The notes: a model not told the origin generated them from the letters alone. A stretch of DNA of 64,000 bases from Takakia lepidozioides (GCA_030704615.1 JAKLZA010000009.1:62001-126000); one strand, 5' to 3'; shown: positions 18,360 through 30,720, counted from the stretch's first letter. A program made the numbers and translations.

Positions 18360-21150
18360 CAAACTGGAAGCCCAAATAGTGTGCGGCAACGCACACTCTT
18401 TGGGCCTACCAATTTGGTTGATTGTTCAGGTGCAAAACGCCCAAACTTGGGCACTACAGCAGGTTCAATACAACCCAAATTGCAAGCTCAATCAGAGACA
18501 GTTGAGCTGAACATTTCACTGCTGTTTCCGTCTCGATATCGATTTTCCAGGATATTTATGTCAGGACGACAGAACCCTTCAGTGGCAGCTCAAACAGTGT
18601 GCGTTGGCGCACACTATTTGAGCTCTACATGTCACGGTTTTGTCCGTGTTGAATTCGCCCTTTAGGGCACGTTTATGATGACGAAATAACCATTCAGTGG
18701 CAGCTCAAACAGTGTGCGTTGGCGCACACTGTTTGAGCTGAACATGTAAGTGTTTTTTTCCGATTGAAATTCGGACTTCCAGGGCAGGTTTATGATGATG
18801 AAATAACCATTCAGTGGCAGCTCAAACAGTGTGTGGGCACACTGTTTGAACTGAACATGTCATTGCTTTTTTGGTGTTAAATTCGGACTTCCAAGGCAGG
18901 TTTATGATGATGAAATAACCATTCAGTGGCAGCTCAAACAGTGTGCGCCAACGCACACTGTTTGAGCTGTGCATGTCACTGCTTTTTTGGTGTTAAATTC
19001 GGACTTCCAGGGCAGGTTTATGATGATGAAATAACCATTCAGTGGCAGCCCAAACAGTGTGCGTTGGCGCACACTGTTTGAGCTGTACATGTCACTGCTT
19101 TTTTGGTGTTAAATTCGGACTTCCAGGGCAGGTTTATTATGATGAAATAACCATTCAGTGGCAGCTCAAACAGTGTGCGCCAACGCACACTGTTTGAGCT
19201 GTACATGTCACTGCTTTTTTGGTGTTAAATTCAGACTTCCAGGGCACGTTTATGATGATGAAATAACCATTCAGTGGCAGCTCAAATAGTGTGCGTTTGC
19301 GCACACTGTTTGAGCTGAACATGTAAGTGTTTTTTCCGATTGAAATTCGGCATTTAGGGCACGTTTCCGAGGATGAAATAAACATTCAGTGGCAGCTCAA
19401 ACAGTGTGTGCCAACGCACACTGTTTGAGCTGTACATGTCACTGCTTTTTTGGTGTTAAATTCGGACTTCCAAGGCAGGTTTATGATGATGAAATAACCA
19501 TTCAGTGGCAGCTCAAACAGTGTGCGTTGGCGCACACTGTTTGAGCTGAACATGTAAGTGTTTTTTCCGATTGAAATTCGGCATTTAGGGCAGGTTTCTG
19601 AGGATGAAATAACCATTCAGTGGCAGATCAAACTACATGTCACTGCTTTTTTGGTGTTAAATTCGGACTTCCAGGGCAGGTTTATGATGATGAAATAACC
19701 ATTCAGTGGCAGCTCAAACAGTGTGCGTTGGCGCACACTGTTTGAGGTGAACATGTAAGTGTTTTTTCCGATTGAAATTCGGCATTTAGGGCACGTTTCT
19801 GAGGATGAAATAACCATTCAGTGGCAGCTCAAACAGTGTGCGCCAACGCACACTGTTTGAGCTGTACATGTCACTGCTTTTTTGGTGTTAAATTCGGACT
19901 TCCAGGGCAGGTTTATGATGATGAAATAACCATTCAGTGGCAGCTCAAACAGTGTGCGTTGGCGCACACTGTTTGAGCTGAACATGTAAGTGTTTTTTCC
20001 GATTGAAATTCGGCATTTAGGGCACGTTTCTGAGGATGAAATAACCATTCAGTGGCAGCTCAAACAGTGTGCGCCAACACACACTGTTTGAGGTGAACAT
20101 GTAGTGTTTTTTTCGATTGAAATTCGGCATTTAGGGCACGTTTCTGAGGATGAAATAACCATTCAGTGGCAGATCGAACTACATGTCACTGCTTTTTTGG
20201 TGTTAAATTCGGACTTCCAGGGCAGGTTTATGATGATGAAATAACCATTCAGTGGCAGCTCAAACAGTGTGCATTGGCGCACACTGTTTGAGGTGAACAT
20301 GTAAGTGTTTTTTCCGATTGAAATTCGGCATTTAGGGCACGTTTCTGAGGATGAAATAACCATTCAGTGGCAGCTCAAACAGTGTGCATTGGCGCACACT
20401 GTTTGAGCTGAACATGTAAGTGTTTTTTCCGATTGAAATTCGGCATTTAGGGCACGTTTCTGAGGATGAAATAACCATTCAGTGGCAGCTCAAACAGTGT
20501 GCGCCAACGCACACTGTTTGAGCTGTACATGTCACTGCTTTTTTGGTGTTAAATTCGGACTTCCAGGGCAGGTTTATGATGATGAAATAACCATTCAGTG
20601 GCAGCTCAAACAGTGTGCGTTGGCGCACACTGTTTGAGCTGAACATGTAAGTGTTTTTTTCGATTGAAATTCGGACTTCCAGGGCAGGTTTATGATGATG
20701 AAATAACCATTCAGTGGCAGCTCAAATAGTGTGCGTTGGCGCACACTGTTTGAGCTGAACATGTAAGTGTTTTTTTCGATTGAAATTCGACATTTAGGGC
20801 ACGTTTCTGAGGATGAAATAATCCCTCACTGGCAGTTCAAACAGTGTGCGTCAACGCACACTGTTTGAGCTGTACATGTCACACTGTTCGAACTCACCTT
20901 TTCACTTTTTTCATCCAAAATCGGCCGCATATCTTGGAGTTTACAATGAACACTTACCTGGCACAAGTAGATGTTCAATGATCATTTACATGGCAAGTGA
21001 AACAGTGTGCGTCAACGCACACTGTTTGAGCCCACTTTTACATTGTCTATTTCTGTGGAATTCGGCAACATAGGACATGTCTGTGAGGGTCAATGTACAC
21101 TTACCTGGCAGCTTAAAATATTGTGCGTCAACGCACACTCTTTGAGCCCA
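18360..21150 (+). repeat. Hairpin satellite array (115-bp units, 231-bp higher order)
   Basis: About 20 units of 115 bp each carry a 36-bp perfect inverted repeat: 16-base arms beginning GCTCAAACAGTGTGCG around a four-base loop. Clear examples are 19511-19546 (loop TTGG) and 19827-19862 (loop CCAA). Two spacer types alternate, one with GTTAAATTCGGACTTCC and one with GATTGAAATTCGGCATTTAG, giving a 231-bp dimer. The flanks fade into diverged single hairpins at 18382, 20838, 21000 and 21122. Repeated 76-residue frames in the array come from the repeat and are not genes. Confidence 0.95.
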
Positions 21151-21215
21151 CTTTCTCATGCCTAAGCCGACGTTTCATGCCTCTCTAATATCAAGTTGAA
21201 TGAACAACCCTGTAG

Positions 21216-21811
21216 GAGAAGATGCAAAGTGTGGCAGATGAGGTCCCTTCGGGTCAGGCGAAGGAGATAATTGTTGATGTGGACGATGAGTTCTATGAAA
21301 GCAAAGCCGCTGAGATGCTGGGGGGTCAGAAGGTAAACTCTCAGCTTGTGGTGCAAAGTATGCTTGCCCCGGGTGGGAGGTTGAAGATTCCCCTGTGTAG
21401 GTTGGTTTCCATGCGCGTCGTTCGTACACCCCTCGTCAAGGACATTCTCAAGCTGGAGGCCGAGTTTGTGCATGGGTATTTGGATGGATCCGCAGTCTTT
21501 TACGTTTCTACTAGGGATTCCAAAGGTAATGAGCTCCTCGTGGATCAGTCAATCGTGGACTCCTGGGACCCCATTTGGAGACAGCTGAACGAATCCTTCG
21601 AACTTCTTCTCTCCAGGAAACCTTCCACCCAGGCATTCTCGGGAAAGATGTTTCACGTTTGGGATGGGAACCACCGCTTGCTTGCATGGATGGCTGTCAT
21701 TGGGAGGCTGCACTCACAGGAGGAAGAGTGGCATTACTCTGTTCGATCGATGGTGCTGGATTGTGACGGGAACATGATGGGTCTTCTGACGGCAATGAAT
21801 GATGTGAACAG
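21216..21811 (+). CDS. ParB/Srx-like N-terminal exon
   Basis: Starting EKMQSVADEV, the exon encodes about 198 residues. A beta-rich N-terminal half contains VDVDDEFYESKAAEML and LKIPLCRLVSMRVV, and is followed by KMFHVWDGNHRLLAWMAVI near residue 150. DGNHR followed by a small residue two to four positions later is the nucleotide- and DNA-contacting box of ParB/Srx-fold proteins. No CTPase-specific or helix-turn-helix segment is obvious, as in short ParB domains attached to methyltransferases. The downstream donor is AACAG followed by GTTGGT. The assignment rests on one motif and on the methyltransferase downstream. Confidence 0.5.
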
Positions 21812-23874
21812 GTTGGTTTCTCATTCTACATGTTCCACTTGTGGTTCCGTTCTTCTTTGATTGAAGACCTTGAATTTCATTCTGACTTACAGATATCATT
21901 CTGCAGAGGAACGGAGACATCGCATGTCAAAACGAGTTTGGTTCACACACTGTATAGGATACAAAGGATAGGGCAGATGCCCTTGACCAACTTCAAGACC
22001 ATCCTTTCAGCAGAGATGTACAAGAAGTGCGAAAGCTCCAAGACATCGAAACGTGGTACTCGTTGACCCGTGAGGCTTTCATGGAGTACATGTACACGGT
22101 GAGATACATCTTCCTTCATCTGGTCTTCCATATTCCACATGTTTGTTTCTGTTTGTTTCCCTTGACCTTGTGCTGATGCAACTCTCTTGCATTCCCTTGC
22201 AGCAAGACATTGCAGATGCAGGGGAGCGTGGCAAACTGGAATACTACAGCTCTACCCCTGAGGAGAGAAGGACAGCAAAGGGGTTGAGAGTCGCATCCAG
22301 AAAGAGATGACCGCTACAAGAAGGACTATAATGAGTGCTTTCGTGAAGCAGTTGAGAATTGCCGACCCATCATTCGGACCGCAGTTTCTCCTGGAGATAA
22401 AAAACCATTATAACAAGCCAGACAAGCCAGAAATGGCCCAGGAGAAGTTGCAAAGGCTGTCTACCGCCGTTGTGTCTCCAAAACAAAAGGTGAAGTGGCT
22501 GCAGATATGGAACTCCGATCCCACAGTTAGGGATACCCACATGTTCCCAAGGCCGGAGAAAGAGAAGAAGACCCAGCGTGTCATTCCTGTCAGTGACAAT
22601 GTGCTGGACACCTGGCTTCACAAGGCCACTTACTGGAGCCAGGTGTGATGTCCTTCCCTGTGTCACTGTCTTTTCTCTTTTCCTGTCCTTATCTTTCTAT
22701 TGCCTCTTACATTCGCTGTGATTGCTTTTGGTTTCATTCTTGCATTTGTATTGTTTTGCAGTTGGAAGAAAGGGCCAGATCGGTTCTACATACTCAACTG
22801 GCTGACTATGGCATCAGTATGATAGCACCGAAGGTGTCCTTCGAAGCATACATGAGGAAATGGAGAGTGTGGCACTCTTGTTTCTTTAGAGAGTTCAGCA
22901 AGGAGGGTGGCATCAGTCGAACAAATGAGCTGGACCAGCAAGAAAAAGGAGAGGAAGCCTGGAAACGATGCCTTTACAGGTGCACACTCTTGCACTACTT
23001 ATTTGTGCTGTGGTTGCAATGTGTTGTGTGGCATACTGTTTAAGGGGGTCTTCCTGGTGTGATGGAAAAGTTGCCACACAATATTTCCATTGTAAAATGA
23101 GGTTGTCTCTGTTGCTGCAGGTACATAAAGTTTGTTCTCCTGGAAGAGAATTGCCTGGACAAACATCCAGATTTCGTGGACCTGTGGCTTGTCCCTGCTG
23201 GCAACCAGACCATGTTCACTACTGGGATCTTGCATGACTGGGGCCCAGACCATCTTTCTTCTTGTGGTTGGTATTTGGATTGCCCTCCTTCTGAGACCCC
23301 AGCTCCAGAGGTGTCTTTGAGGAGAGAGAATGACCGTATTGCAGCCACTGCCGCAGCAGCCGACCTCGACATTCATGAACGAAATTTGAGGACTCTTGCA
23401 GAGAAGGAGCCTCCCGCTCACGATACCCCAGGTAGAGGAAGAAAGGCAAAGGGAAAAGATGTTGCTGGTGTTGTGGGGAAGGGAAGGGGTAGAGGGAAGG
23501 TGGCACAAGGGCAGGGAAGTGTTGCAGATATTAGCCCTGTGGAGCATGTCCAGCAGACTCCACTGCATGGTAGGGGATCCGGGAGAAAAAACAAGGGGGT
23601 GGTTGATCCCAAGGACCCGTACCATGCAGTGGAACATCCCACGAGGGTCATTCGCCCAACCAGGTTGGAGATGGCCAACGTCGGGTTCCTTGCCATGATG
23701 GAGTCGAAGAAATCTGATTACAAAGGCGAGCCATCACCAGTGTGGGACAGGATTGTGCAGTTCCTCAGCACGGTGCGTGTTCTCTTTGGGTTCTGTGGCT
23801 TCTGTTGTTTTTGTCTGCTGTGGGCATGGATCGTTTCTAAACTTGTGAGAATTCAATTGTATTATTGTTTGCAG

Positions 23875-24926
23875 GCTAAAATGACCAAATCCAGGGTGAA
23901 CGGGAAGGAGAAGCCATATGCAGCCGAACTCATCATCTTGGACATCCCTGATGGGTTGGCAGTCCCGGATATCCCTCCATTGGGTGCTTGTCCGGGTTGG
24001 AATGCTTTTGATGAGCGCTACTGGCGGTGGGTTTTCTCCTTTTGCAACTTCTTCCTATCCGATGCAGGTGTTTTGGTGCTCATCCAGTCCATCGACGGTC
24101 GGTGTCGCCGTGCACTTTCCAGCTATTTGAAAGCCTCGGGCATGAGAGTCGTGAAGACATGGAATTGTGTGAACAGCATGTACCTTACGAAGGGGGATCG
24201 CCGGGAGAGATGGTGAGTTTGCCTTCTTCTTCCTCTTCTTGGTTGTTCTACGATGGGGTTGTATAGGTCGCTCGAACTCATATGTAGGGGCCCGATTTTT
24301 TTTTGCTTCTTAGTTCCTTGTGGATGTCATGTTCGCAGACTCGTCTGTTTGAAGCTGTTTGTCTCGTCCGGGTGCATCCACAAACGACTCCGGCCGGCAT
24401 TACCGAGTTTGCCATCACTCATGGGGCCAAGTTCATAGATGACAGGACAGATCCCCCCACGGATGACATGCATCACAACTACATCGACAGCAACGTGTGC
24501 TTGCGAAGGGGGAATGGGGTTCCTTGGAGAGGGGCGAGGGAGAGGAGTCCGGCTTTCATTCAAACGATTGTGGAGTGCTGCACCTACACAGACGCCAGAG
24601 TTCTGGATTTGTCGATGGGCACAGGTTCGTCTCTTCAACATTCACATTTCATGAGGTTTGATTGAGCTTGCACTTTCAGCACTTCCCACCGTTCCGAATG
24701 TGTCTTCAATGTCTTCTTCATTCATTCTATTCCACTGCAGGTGCTTCTTACCACGCTTGCAAGGCCAGTGCGCGACATGTCTTTGGGATTGAAGGGGATG
24801 CTGAGATTTACAAGAACCTCCTGATGGGTTTGGGTGGACACACTTCTCAAGTCCTTCCGAAGCCCCGTCCCGTTGATACTGATACAGAGGAGACTTCTGA
24901 CAAGGAGCTGCACTCCGACTTTGCCT
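23875..24926 (+). CDS. DNA N6/N4-methyltransferase domain exons
   Basis: Exon 23875-24212 reads ELIILDIPDGLAVPDIPP, then FDERYWRWVFSFCNFFLSDAGVLVLIQS, the form of the motif IV strand and following helix and strand in beta-class amino-methyltransferases. Exons 24339-24624 and 24741-24926 give GVPWRGARERSPAFIQTIVE (motif X region), ARVLDLSMGTGAS (motif I, AdoMet loop) and RHVFGIEGDAEIY (acidic residue that binds the AdoMet ribose). The usual catalytic DPPY reads DIPD and the usual DPF.G.G reads DLSMGTG. The fold is well supported, but catalytic competence is doubtful unless motif IV is non-standard. The copy at 41691 conserves the motif I exon. Confidence 0.68.
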
Positions 24927-25674
24927 GTGAGTAAGTTCAACCTGTGCATGCTTTCATTGTTGTTTCAATATCAAGAGTCGATGTTCTTCAGGCAAAGTGC
25001 ACATGGGAGACATCCTCTTTGTTGGACTTGTGCATTGCATCATTGTGTTAAAAATGGGGTTTTGTGGACATGTGCAGGAGTCCGCGTGCTTCCACTTGCC
25101 CTCCAGGGCTATCACACCTATTTGGACTTGTTTGCAGTCCTCCTCGGTCTTGCGTGCTACCTGTCTATGCGGAGGCACTCGCAGCAAGCATGTCCGTTCA
25201 TGGCACTCCGAGTCCATCTTACGACGGCCTTCGTAGAACACGTGGTGTTGGGGCCAGAATCTTTGTAGATGACATAGCACAGGAGGTGGACACTGATTGT
25301 GATGACTGCGACACTTGATATGAAGTTTTCTTTTGGTTTAATTCTGGGCCAAATTTGAAATGGGATGGTTGTGTGTCCTTGTTGTCCTGTTTGCAATGTG
25401 TGCGTGGAATTCACATTCATGGTTACAAACTATTGTTGGAGATGGGGGTTGCATGGACTGCCTGGATTGTTCCTTCAATCTATTTGATGTTTTGTGGACC
25501 TCACAGACTGGAGTACATTGCGAAAACAAACAAACCACTTTGGTTCGTGTAGAGCATTCTCGCATCATTTGCTAGTTGGTCCCCAAACTATTCCTGCTAG
25601 AAGAATGGTTGGTGAATCCATCACGGTGAAGTCCACCTCATCAAAAACTGTTCAGGCATTCTCAATTCTATCCA

Positions 25675-25830
25675 CATCAACCCGCGGAAATAGGTGACAC
25701 CACTCGGAAATAGGCGACATCCGCGGAAATAGGCACTGTTTGCATGTTGACGTGGCATGAGCCTGTGCTAGGCTCACGCTTTCCTGGGCTCACAGGCTCA
25801 CGCCTCCGGGCTCACGGAATAGCACCCCCC
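25675..25830 (+). repeat. GCTCACG end block 2, downstream of the methyltransferase gene
   Basis: Three GGAAATAGG boxes (25686, 25709, 25725) precede TGACGTGGC at 25748-25756, a hairpin with TGAGCC/GGCTCA arms at 25758-25776, and GCTCACG copies. The block ends GCTCACGGAATAGCA at 25810-25824 followed by a run of C. The order matches 13855-13960. The TGACGTGGC-plus-hairpin part is shared with 42833-42862, which also lies just after a methyltransferase 3' end. Confidence 0.6.
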
Positions 25831-28640
25831 CCCTTCGTTACTAATCACGTGTTGTGAGTTTCTTTTCTTTCTTCACCAAGTGAAGAACCACATGTGCAGG
25901 AATGGGAACAATGGGATGGCTAATATAGTCTCACTCTTGTTCAATGCAACTGTTGATCATCATTTGTCTTTTATCACAGAATATATCTGTGTCTGCTCAA
26001 GCATATCTCGAGAAAAAATAAATGCTTGTTGTATCAAGCATTCTGCAGTATACTGATGCTCCCTGCATGGAGCACTGCGACTTCCCGCACGGGGATTCTA
26101 ACCTTAAACCTTTTGTCATTTTCACCTTACCCCGCTACAGCATTCCTCGTAGAGAGAAAAAAGTCAGAAGCAGTGAGGGGGTAAAAGGTGAGTTGTAGAG
26201 CAGTGGTTGCTGCTCCCCTCACATGAGTGAAGGGTGTCCGGCGCAGGAAAACCCGAAAGGGCCTGTGACCTCTGTCAGTAGTTAGGAATGAATTATACAT
26301 GTTCCAGAGTATGGTCATCTGAGGTGCAGAAATGATCCAATCGTTTCCAAGGTCAATAATTTCATCATGAGCTCTGCAAAATCCATGAGAGGTCCCTGCG
26401 AGCCATGAGGGTAGTTAGGATCTTAGATTCTATTTCATGGGTAGGGTCCTCGGGTATCCAATCTTTTATGTTGACATGGGAGCCACTGATTAAGACTCCC
26501 AAAAGCATCATGTTTAGGAGCATTTGACCTTTCCAGATTCGAGTCGAAGTCGTAGTTCACATTGAGCAATTTACAATGAGCTTTGCAAATCCAGGAGAGG
26601 TCCCTGCAAGCCATGTCAAAGTAGTGTAGAACCAAAGTCCTTCCAAGGCTATTTTAGATTAGAATCATCAATTTGCACCGCGCATATCTCTCTTACATCA
26701 TCTAGGGGATTCAAATCCAGTCCGGTGGGGGAGAGTGGCGGTTTTGAAGTATTTTTTATCTTGGAACTCCACCTCTCCCCGAAGAGGGCAAGTTGAGTGG
26801 TTTTGAAACATTTATTGGCTTTTGTTTTTATTTTCCCTCCTCTCTCCCGGAAGACTTGAACTCTCTCCGAAGAGGGAGAGCCTAAGGGAAATTATTCTTC
26901 ATCTTTTTCATGTCACTCAAGTGAGTCGTTGACTCCAAGGGATATCACGGATACCCTAGTAGGGGGATTTTACGAACCAAAGATCCTGGATTCTCTTACA
27001 GTCGGGACGAGTGTTCCCCATTGGTCGCCATATATGTAGATGCATATATTGGTACAACTTTCTTTTCACATCGTTTTTTATCATAAGACAAGCGGTTTCG
27101 GCATTGTACTCCCAAAAACAGGATAGTTTGTTAATTATCTGGAAATTGTTGGTAAAGCACGTAGGAAATTAGACAGTGTCTGCGATGACCATGGAGAGGA
27201 GCTTTGGCGTCAAGATGACCGTAGGAAGCTGCATCGGCAGCAGATTAGGCTGCCAACTTGGTACTAGTAACGACAAGGTAATCATGTTCAAACAATACAG
27301 GACGACTGTGCCAGTCCCAAATTGCGATCTCTATGTTCTCCCGCCTTTCAAGTCTAGTAGGAACACACGGCGAGGAGCTTGGCAATTGGAAGAAACAACA
27401 TGTACAGCGATGAAATATCGCAACAAAGCGAAAGGCTGCATCGGAACGATAGCAAGTTAGGACGTCTTCAAATGACGAAGCGGGGACTTGTTAGTGGTGC
27501 GGGACAACTGGAGGGGACTCCGGACAACCTATGACTCAGTGGCAGGGTCAAAGACCCCGGAGCCACCACCAGGGATTTGATTTCCAAAAGACAACAAAAT
27601 CTTTATGTAGCGAAATTACGACGAATGGCGAAAGGAGCAATTTTTTACCACCGATGGACCTTAGAATTTATGCACTGATACGGGGTACATAATTATAGTT
27701 TTTCACCAAGTTTGGTGATTTATAAAGTAGATTAGCAATGGCACCAAATTATCGAGTCAACGACACTCACGGGAGCCGATTATTTGAGTTTTTACTCCAT
27801 GGATGGATGAAAAATCCTAAATTCGTCCTGAGGAGCTGGATGGATGAAATGACAACTCGCGCCAACTGATCATCCATAAGGATGGATGAAAATCCAGCTT
27901 TCATTTGCCTCTAAGACTTTTTCATCCATGTTAAATATTGTACTATAGATCCTTCAAGGATACAATAGTTTAATGAATATTTCTAATTATTTTATTAGGC
28001 TCAAAAACAGTGTAAAAGAAGATCAAGGCTCTCTTTGCTCTTCACCTAGTTCCATTGCATAGTTTTTCTCTTGCTTCATGTGTTGTTGCTTTGCTAGAAT
28101 TGCTTGAGGAGGCCTAGGTCCTAGGGAGTGGAGCTTGAAGCTCCCTAGTGTAGGAGAATTGTTAGAGGACTAAGGCAAGAAGCCTAGTTCATTGTGGCCT
28201 TGAGGCCTTGTTGAATTTGAGCAAGAAGGACGTGCAATTCCGTGTGGAGAGGGAGACCTGGAGACAAGTAGGAAAGGCCGGTTGGACCTAGTGACGAGTA
28301 CCGCACGAGGACCACATAGAGTACCATTCACGAGTCGTTAGAGCATCACAGGCACCGTGCACATCGGAAGGTTGACACATTTCCTTACCTGTCATTTATA
28401 CACTTGAAGTGTGATTTCTTTTCCAAGCCATGACTTGAAGTTTGAAAATAGATTGACAAAATAGCCCTCTTGAAGAGGTGATGTTCACTATGAGTTTGCT
28501 ATGATTTAAGTTCATATTTGATGTGGGAAAACCCCAGGACATGATTTGCCAAAAGGCTTTGGCACCATTGGAAGTGGAAAGAAGCATTGGGTACTTGTTT
28601 ATTTCTATTATTGATGAAGAGGAGTTGATATATAGCTTTG
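25831..28640. other. No recognisable gene
   Basis: No conserved coding motif is seen in any frame. Pieces such as GGATGGATGAAAA repeated around 27800-27930 and a GGAGCTTGAAGCTCC palindrome near 28130 look like retroelement or untranslated debris. The stretch is AT-richer than its neighbours. It could contain an unrecognised LTR, but I cannot pair one. Confidence 0.35.
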
Positions 28641-30690
28641 AGAAGCTCTAACCAGAAGCTAGACTACCTACTGAAAGGCCTAGGAAGGCCCTGATAACCT
28701 TCTCTAGTTACCCCACTAAGGGACCTTGAATACAAGGAAGGGGGGGAAGGATTTGTATTTTTTTGGGCCCTGGTTTTTTGGAGTGTAGGAGCTACCCACG
28801 GGTTGCCAGCAGTGCGGGAAAGCCCTGACTGGTACGCCCGGGAGCCAGGGACCGAACAAAGGAAATGCGGGAAGCAGCAGCCGCGACCCCACGCCTCGGC
28901 GCTGAGAAGGCGAGGCGCTGACCCTAGTCGTATGTGCACAAAAGGACGGCCTGCGTGACCAGCACGTGGGGCGAAAACAACCGTGTGCCAAATATGAGTT
29001 ATTAACCGCTAGGTAAAGCTCCGGCCTGCGGACCGGCGGTCGTCGCCTTTATCCGCAGCGGTCCGCGCTATTGTCCGTCCGCGAGGCCCTGCCCCCGCCA
29101 CGTGGCGGGGGCTTCTTTGACCTGCGGTTACAGCGGATGGCATTTGTTTAAGGGGGGTATTCCGGACCCTCAACTATTTCTTTTCCTATTGACCCCTCTA
29201 AAAGGGAATGGGGACGAGCCCTAGTCGCGCGCGGCCAGGGTGACGGCATACTAGCCTAGGGGGTTGTGGCAAGTTGCGGTGTTTGTTGGGCTCAACGAAC
29301 CGCCTACCCGGCTGTGGTAAGTGCAGGGGTCCGTGGCAGCTATGGACAGATCTAAACAGTCTAACTTCCTACCGACAAAGCAAAGCTTAACAACTCCACT
29401 TTATAGGGCGATTTGCGTTTCCTAGTCCTACGTTTTGTTTATGGGTTTTCTACGTCTTTAATCGTAATTGCCTTCCAAGTCTTTGTTTATTACTACTTCC
29501 TCCATGCCTGGACTCCCAACACGCTTATAGCTGGGACGAACCTTCAAATCCCTTCACAAAACAAATCCCGAGCCCAGGGAGACGGGGATCATCTATCTCT
29601 TGCCCAATGCCCCCCCTGAATCCCGAGGTGGATTAGTGTCCTACCTCCTAGGAAGGGACCGAATCCGCTTTCCCAAGTCAGTCTCTCCTGCTTAGAGCGA
29701 TCCAAAATTCAACCTCAATGGTCAGTCCATCGAGTGAATGATAACAATTCAAACCTCTAAGTAATTCCCTTATTTTTTTTCCATTTTTTTTTTGTCCAGT
29801 TTTTTGCATGGATGTAGTGGTGCAAAGCCCGATGTCACAGAATAAAATAGAGCTAAAAATAAAATAATTACGCCCCTCAAAACTGCAATCATATATTTTC
29901 TAAGATCTAATAAAACAATGGCCGTTCCTTGGCCCAAGGCCCCCCAAGCGGCCGGGTACTTGACTTCAAATATCCTCGGCGGAAGGGGGCGATACCGCCC
30001 TTGAAACTTTCGTTTTTAAGTTAAGGGGGTCCCTATAAAATCCCTTAATAAAGGCAAATTACCCTGCTAAATAATAAAGAACAAATCATTAAAATATTCC
30101 TACAAATGCATGAAATTCGTAGAAATAGATTATGATCGTAGGATGTTGGAACTAACTAAATTACCCTCAAGGTACCAGGGGAACGCCCTTTATGTCGGGA
30201 GCATTGAGGAACCGCTCTCCACTTGGGAGCGCCCCTAGATTCCTATACCAAACCAATCAACAACACATTAGCAACTTAAACCATCACCGAGCCAGGATGA
30301 ATGAAATCTGCCGCCATCAGTTTCTCATCTGCTCGCCACCCTGGTGTGTAAACAATGATTAAACATTCAGTGGGTCCCAGGGTCCATTCCTTGCGCCTCT
30401 TCCACCTACTTCCAATATAATTGGATTAATTTATGCAGGCAACCAGCCTAGAACGAAGTTGAAACATGTCATCTTCTACCTTGTGAAACCCCCACCAGGG
30501 ATTCTCTCCTCCCTGTCTCTGGGCTCTCTCTCTCTCTGCTTGTGGCATCCACCTATGAGCCGTGCTTTCACAAAACCCGGAATACATATCAAACTAATGG
30601 CCTCATTGGGGCCTATCCAATGGTTCCAACCATTTCTTATCCTTTGCTAAAACACGCCCTCATTCCCATGCAAGAAGAACACCATGAATA
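28641..30690. other. Non-coding, structured, possibly organelle-derived
   Basis: The base composition changes, with GC-rich hairpins such as the 22-bp perfect palindrome at 29091-29112 (arms GCCCCCGCCAC), long homopolymers, and phrases that resemble organellar intron or spacer DNA (for example around 29160-29330 and 29920-30240). No tRNA, rRNA or protein gene can be named. An origin by transfer from an organelle is a guess. Confidence 0.2.
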
Positions 30691-30720
30691 GTGCACAAGA
30701 AGTTCTGCAGGCACGACATT

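Larger units (their letters stand above)
21216..25318 (+). pseudogene. ParB-like / DNA amino-methyltransferase gene, multi-exon, probably decayed
   Basis: Proposed exons are 21216-21811, 21909-22098, 22203-22642, 22762-22979, 23121-23772, 23875-24212, 24339-24624, 24741-24926 and one or more terminal exons ending with TGA at 25316-25318. All internal edges are GT-AG. The first exon carries HVWDGNHRLLAWM, the DGxHR signature of ParB/Srx-like folds. Later exons carry a beta-class N6/N4 methyltransferase in the usual order: motif IV region, then motif X, then motif I. ParB plus this methyltransferase in one polypeptide is typical of phage and bacterial enzymes, so transfer is likely (inference). 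Damage: TAG at 21955-21957 in the frame that continues best, frame changes within 22203-22642, and a phase mismatch between 24212 and 24339. A second copy of the 3' end is at 41691-42214. Confidence 0.62.

Noticed and set aside
19155-20363. Series of near-identical 66-76 residue minus-strand frames (ISSSETCPKCRIS...)
   Set aside because: They repeat exactly with the 231-bp satellite period and start and stop within the hairpin units; they are products of the array, not a gene family.
18360-21150. Centromeric satellite
   Set aside because: Only about 2.8 kb long, located between coding exons, with strong hairpins in every unit; nothing indicates a centromere.
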